From Auxenochlorella pyrenoidosa (Eukaryota > Chlorophyta > Trebouxiophyceae > Chlorellales > Chlorellaceae), in NCBI GenBank assembly GCA_001430745.1, contig KQ482061.1:68072-80521 (forward strand): a stretch of DNA of 12,450 bases, in the 5' to 3' direction. A program made the translations under genes and the position numbers. Within the stretch, counting starts at the first letter, position 1. Each line of letters starts with the position of its first letter. Positions 8,644 to 12,450 of the stretch are shown here, piece after piece. A model generated the notes under the pieces. That model did not search any database, was not told where the DNA came from, and worked only from the letters and a program-made list of their open reading frames with translations.

Positions 8644-11600
8644 ATGGATCCGCGCACCTTCACGCAGAAGGTCACCGAAGCATTGCAAAGTGCACAGGGT
8701 TTGGCAAGCGAGCACTCGCACCAGCAGCTCTCGCCACTTCACGTCGCCATTGTCCTGTTCGAGGACCCGGAGGGCGTTGCGCGCGCAGCGGTCGCAAAAC
8801 AGGTGGGTTTTGCACTCTGGTTTGGCCGCCGAGGCTTGCTGCCTTACGGGGCGGCTTCAGAGGACTGCCGCCGCCTGCGCCTGCCGCCGCTGCCTGCTGC
8901 TGTCGGGCGGCACTTGTGGCAGCGGCCGTCTTCCTCCGACCTTACTCTGCTCATTGCACCAGCCTGCCTGAAAGTCCTGCCGTCATGTTGTGGCAATTAG
9001 CATGCATCGCTGTGGCGCTGGGTGCATGCGGCAAGTTGCGCCCCCGCTAGTTCTGCTGCCGCCGCTGCCAACTACTCTCCGCGCGAGCAGCATGCCAGCC
9101 AGCCGCCAGACCCTGTCACCGTCTCTGGCAGCAAGCGGCGCATCCCTTGAAGGACGCAAGTGGGCCATTGAAGGGTCCAACTGTTAGCTGCTCCCTTGCT
9201 CAACTCTGTGCCCTCTGCACACCCCTCCCAGCAGGCAGGCGGCAATGCCAACGACGCCATCAACAGCGTGCTGCGCCTGCTGCGCAAGCAGCTGGTGCGC
9301 CTGCCCGCGGTGTCTGGCGACGCCGATGGCGAAGTGTACCTGTCCAGCGAGCTGAAGAAGGCGCTGCAGGCGGCGGCCAAGCTGCAGAAGAAAAAGGGCG
9401 ACTCGTTCCTGGGTGAGCAGCAGGATGGGCAGGAGGGCAGGCGCCTGTGCCGGCGTGGCAGGCGGCGGGTGCAGGCGTTGGGAGGGGCCGGTGTGGAAAT
9501 GTCAAGGTGGCTGCGGCGTTGATGAGCCTGCAAGCATCGGGGGAGCGAGACGAGCAGGGTGCGCATTACGCAGGCTGCCAGTGGCAGTCGACACACACAT
9601 TGCACCAGCTGCTGCTGCTGGCACCGCCTGAGTCGGCCCACATGCGCGGCCCCTCTGCGCTGCCTGGTGCTGCCCCCGCAGGCGCCGACGTGCTGTTCGT
9701 GGCCATCCTGGACACCAAGGAGGTTGCTGCCGCCATCTCAGAGGCGGGGCTGAACAAGGCGCAGCTGGCGGCGGCGGTGGAGGAGGGGCGGGGGTCGGGC
9801 AAGGTCGACTCGGCCACTGCGGGTGAGCGCCGCTGCCGCCGGCTGTTGAGATATGGCGCTTCTTTGTTTTTGGCCAGGTGCAACCCCATAACACCACACC
9901 GGCGTGCTGCCTGCCTGCCCGTATTGCTGCTCCTCTTGCCCCTCTTGCTTCCCCCCTCCTTCCCTTTGGACATGGTCCGTGGTCGCTTTGCGCATGGTCC
10001 AGCGGCTTGCAAGCTTCAGATTGCTCGGCACAGGCAGGCCGCGCACGTAGCATAAACCCTGCCTGGCCCCCCTGCCTTGCTGCAGACACCCAGTTTGATG
10101 CGCTGGGCAAGTACGGCATCGACCTGACGGCAAAGGCGGCTGAGCTGGACCCGGTGATCGGGCGCGACGAGGAGATCAGGTGGGCTGCCTGGGGGATCCC
10201 TGCGCATGAGCTGTGGTTTTTTTCACCCCTCTTTCTTTTTCCTGCATGACGGGCATGCTGCTCCTCGCGCTGGCTTGTGCTCAGTGCTGCTAGTTGCCCA
10301 TGGTAGCTGCCCTGGACGATCAGCCCTCTAAACAAGCAGCTCAAGGCCCGTGCCTGTGCCGCCGCCCCGCGCTGCTGAGCCTCACATGGCATGCCCCCCC
10401 CCCCCCCCCGCCCCCCCCCAAACACACACACCACACACACCACCTTACGCCCCTCTTTTCCCCGACCAGGCGCGTCATCCGCGTGCTGTGCCGCCGCACC
10501 AAGAACAACCCGGTGCTCATCGGCGAGCCGGGCGTGGGCAAGACGGCCATCGTGGAGGGGCTGGCGCAGCGAGTGGTCAAGGGCGACGTGCCGGCCACCC
10601 TGAACGTGAGCCATGCATGCGCGTTTTGCACCCGCTGCGCGCTTCCCCTGGGGCGGGCATGGGATGCATGCGCGCGTCGCACCTGCCAGTCTCATGGGCC
10701 TGCTGACTCCGTGGATTTTTGATGTTATTGATTGATCGACTCGCCGTGCGCTTCGCCCGGTGCACGGGCATGGGCTGCAGGCAGGCAGCCGCGCGCCGCC
10801 GCAGCCAGCCGCCTCCCCCACCGCTTCTCACCCGCCCTCCCTTGCCCGCACTACCCTGCCTTCCCCGCAGGGCGTGCGCCTCATCTCGCTGGACATGGGC
10901 AGCCTGGTGGCGGGGGCCAAGTACCGCGGCGAGTTTGAGGAGCGCATCAAGGCAGTGCTCAAGGAGGTGGCCGACGCGCGGGGGCAGGCAAGGGAGCACG
11001 CGCGCACGCAGCGTGGTTGAATGGTTGCTGGAGCACGCGCGCAAGCAGCCTTGCCGCACCTTACACGTCAGCAGCCTTGCTTGCTGGAGCACACAAGTCA
11101 GCAGCCGTGCTTGCTGGCTGGCTGGACCGCAGCACTGGGATGCGTACCGGCTGGCTCAGGAGCGGCCGCCTGCAGCGGCGCGGGTGTCCAATTGAGCAGC
11201 TGCAGGATGACGACCTCGGCAAGGGGGGGACAAGTGTTCATGCGGGGCTCCTGCGCTTGCCGCGCCCCACTGTGCCATGCAGCCACTCACCCGGCCTGCT
11301 GCGCCCCGCTGCCCTGCTGCAGGTCATCCTGTTCATTGATGAGATCCACCTGGTGCTGGGCGCGGGCAAGACGGAGGGCGCCATGGACGCAGGTGGGCTG
11401 GGAAGGGGTGTGGTTTTTGTTTTTTTGGGGAGGGGGTCCTTGAGCAACCCCAGACATTGATGCAGGTGTGTGCGCCTCACCTTGTATGCCTCACACGAGG
11501 GGCACTAGCAAGCTGCCCTCGGCAGGCGTCGAGGGGGCATGCCCTGGAGCGTGCCAGCGCTGCACACCCGCATCTCTCCTTGCCAGCATGCCACATCCCC

Positions 11601-12233
11601 GATCCTTCATTCCGCTGCGTCACCACACCTGCTCCCTCACCTTACGTCCGCGCCGCCACCTTGCTCCCGGCCCCCCAGTCCTCACCTCACAGCCAACCCC
11701 CTTTGCCACTGTTCCCCCAATCCCGCAGCCAACCTGCTGAAGCCGATGCTGGCACGCGGCGAGCTGCGCCTGATCGGCGCCACCACGCTCACCGAGTACC
11801 GAGAGCACGTGGAGAAGGACGCCGCCTTTGAGCGCCGCTTCCAGCAGGTGGGTGGGAGCTCCGCGCATTTGTGAGGGCTGCCCTGCTGCTGAAGCACACG
11901 TGGCTTTTAGGCTGCCTTGCCCAGCAGCTGCAGCCGGCAGCAGTCTCTTTCTTGCCGGCGGGGCGGCAGGCTGCCCACATTGGCAACGCGGCAGCCCGCG
12001 CACCTGCACCGGCGCTGGGGCCCTTGCCATGGCTCCCGGCAGTCCACCCGGCGCCCTCACTGCCGCACCCCGTGCCCCCTTCCCTCCTTCCTCCCCTGGC
12101 AGGTGCTGGTGGGCGAGCCCTCTGTGGCCGACACTGTGCAGATCCTGCGCGGCCTGAAGGAGCGGTACGCGGGGCACCACGGCGTGCAGATCGCGGACCG
12201 AGCGCTGGTGGTGGCCGCCGAGCTGGCAGACCG
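8644..12233 (+). CDS. HSP101: HSP101/ClpB-type AAA+ disaggregase, 5' nine exons, continues beyond window
   Basis: Exons: 8644-8802, 9235-9412 (or from 9232), 9682-9822, 10086-10179, 10470-10605, 10871-10987, 11323-11392, 11729-11847, 12103-12233; about 381 residues, the last codon split. The hexameric chaperone threads aggregated proteins through its pore with ATP, working with Hsp70. The Clp N-domain covers about residues 1-145 ([10 protein letters not shown]..., [12 protein letters not shown], then the [11 protein letters not shown] and [13 protein letters not shown] helices). AAA+ domain 1 begins at [20 protein letters not shown]; Walker A is GEPGVGKT (208-215); the pore loop is in [11 protein letters not shown]; Walker B is VILFIDEIH (276-284); then [37 protein letters not shown] with the Arg-finger region, and [20 protein letters not shown]. 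There is no transit peptide and the N-terminus resembles plant HSP101, so the cytosolic/nuclear form is likely rather than plastid ClpB3 or mitochondrial ClpB4. The start has good context (CAGCATGG). Intron 6 has a GC donor and exon 2 a NAGNAG acceptor. The middle domain and AAA+ 2 lie outside. Confidence 0.95.
8803..9231 (+). other. HSP101 intron 1 (429 nt)
   Basis: The longest intron in the window, from GTGGGT at 8803 to tandem acceptors at 9230-9234. It interrupts the N-domain between AVAKQ and AGGNAND. I see no embedded gene or structured RNA; open frames in it are GC-driven. A first intron of this size in a stress gene may carry regulatory sequence, but nothing specific was seen. Confidence 0.8.
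10394..10442. repeat. C-run and CA tract in HSP101 intron 4
   Basis: Sixteen C, one G and nine C (10394-10419) are followed by ACACAC/CACC words up to the acceptor region. Low-complexity pyrimidine-rich sequence before the AG at 10469. On the opposite strand it is a long G run that could form a G-quadruplex and could be error-prone in sequencing. Confidence 0.85.
10988..11322 (+). other. GC-AG intron 6 of HSP101
   Basis: The exon ends GGGCAG at 10987 and the intron begins GCAAGG; the acceptor is CTGCAG at 11317-11322. The joined reading [18 protein letters not shown] has exactly the length and Walker B context of HSP101/ClpB. The intron also holds the repeat at 11067-11117. Confidence 0.9.
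11067..11117. repeat. Imperfect tandem repeat, 21 of 30 bp, in HSP101 intron 6
   Basis: The 21-bp word starting GTCAGCAGCC and ending TTGCTGG occurs at 11067-11087 and at 11097-11117 with one T/G difference, period 30. A related AGCAGCCTTGC word lies just upstream at 11044-11054. Intronic minisatellite. Confidence 0.8.
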
Positions 12234-12450
12234 GTGAGCTGGCGCCCGCTGCGCCCGCTCTGCCCGCTGCACACGCTGTGCCCGCGCACTGAGCTCGCGC
12301 CCAGCTTTGGTTTCCGTGTGCAAGCGCACCTTGCCTCCGCGCTCGGCCCTGCCATCGACCCGCACCTGCATACCTCCCTCTACCCTCCATGCGCCGTCCC
12401 CCACGCCTTCCATGCACCCCACTCCCTCCGCAACTCGCTTACTCTGCCGC
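12234..12450 (+). other. HSP101 intron 9, open at the right edge
   Basis: Starts GTGAGC after the split codon CG at 12232-12233. The next exon should complete Arg and read on into the YITGR-type segment that follows LADR in HSP101; no such segment is found before 12450. The tract is pyrimidine-rich (many CCCTCC words) with nothing else recognisable. Confidence 0.8.

Noticed and set aside
8335..9050. Open frames across 8335-9050 in other frames as a small upstream gene
   Set aside because: They overlap the HSP101 promoter and exon 1 out of frame, with no conserved motif or splice support.
9502..10821. 439-residue open frame on the minus strand
   Set aside because: It runs opposite HSP101 exons 3-5 and their introns, is Ala/Arg/Pro/Gly-rich with no recognisable domain, and is explained by high GC with few stop codons.
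8644..12233. HSP101 as a frameshifted pseudogene
   Set aside because: The frame changes occur at splice sites with good donors and acceptors, and the joined exons reproduce the family sequence without gaps.

Overview
The window reads as nuclear DNA of a GC-rich eukaryote with compact, intron-dense genes. Exons are short and GC-rich, introns run about 50-430 nt, and most splice junctions are GT-AG with in-phase exons. The protein families and their similarity to plant versions point to a green alga, probably a Chlorella-like trebouxiophyte. That lineage call is inference; no marker gene is present. There are no signs of bacterial operons, plasmids, phage, IS elements, CRISPR or RNA genes.

Layout. 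(1) Positions 39-589, minus strand: the 5' part of a splicing factor SF3B4 (SF3b49) gene with its first RRM domain, running off the left edge. (2) Positions 1054-4072, plus: a complete ten-exon gene for quinolinate phosphoribosyltransferase (NAD biosynthesis), with all diagnostic active-site motifs. It is head-to-head with SF3B4 across about 460 nt. (3) Positions about 4768-7766, plus: a multi-exon gene ending in an EXD1-like 3'-5' exonuclease (DEDD/DnaQ fold) domain. Every catalytic acidic position I can align has been replaced. Its N-terminal half matches no family I recognise and appears to contain two copies of a helical module. (4) Positions 8644-12233 and beyond, plus: the first nine exons of a cytosolic-type HSP101/ClpB disaggregase, covering the Clp N-domain and most of AAA+ domain 1.

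The genes do not form a pathway; this is an ordinary housekeeping stretch. Points of note: the probably dead EXD1-like protein with a novel N-terminus; three GC-AG introns in three different genes, each fixed by the conserved protein reading; a five-unit heat-shock-element-like array about 350 nt upstream of HSP101; a NAGNAG acceptor in HSP101; and a 30-bp direct repeat that copies the QPT stop-codon region just downstream. Exon boundaries were worked out by hand from phase, splice consensus and remembered family sequences. The ends of gene 3 and the QPT start are the least certain.
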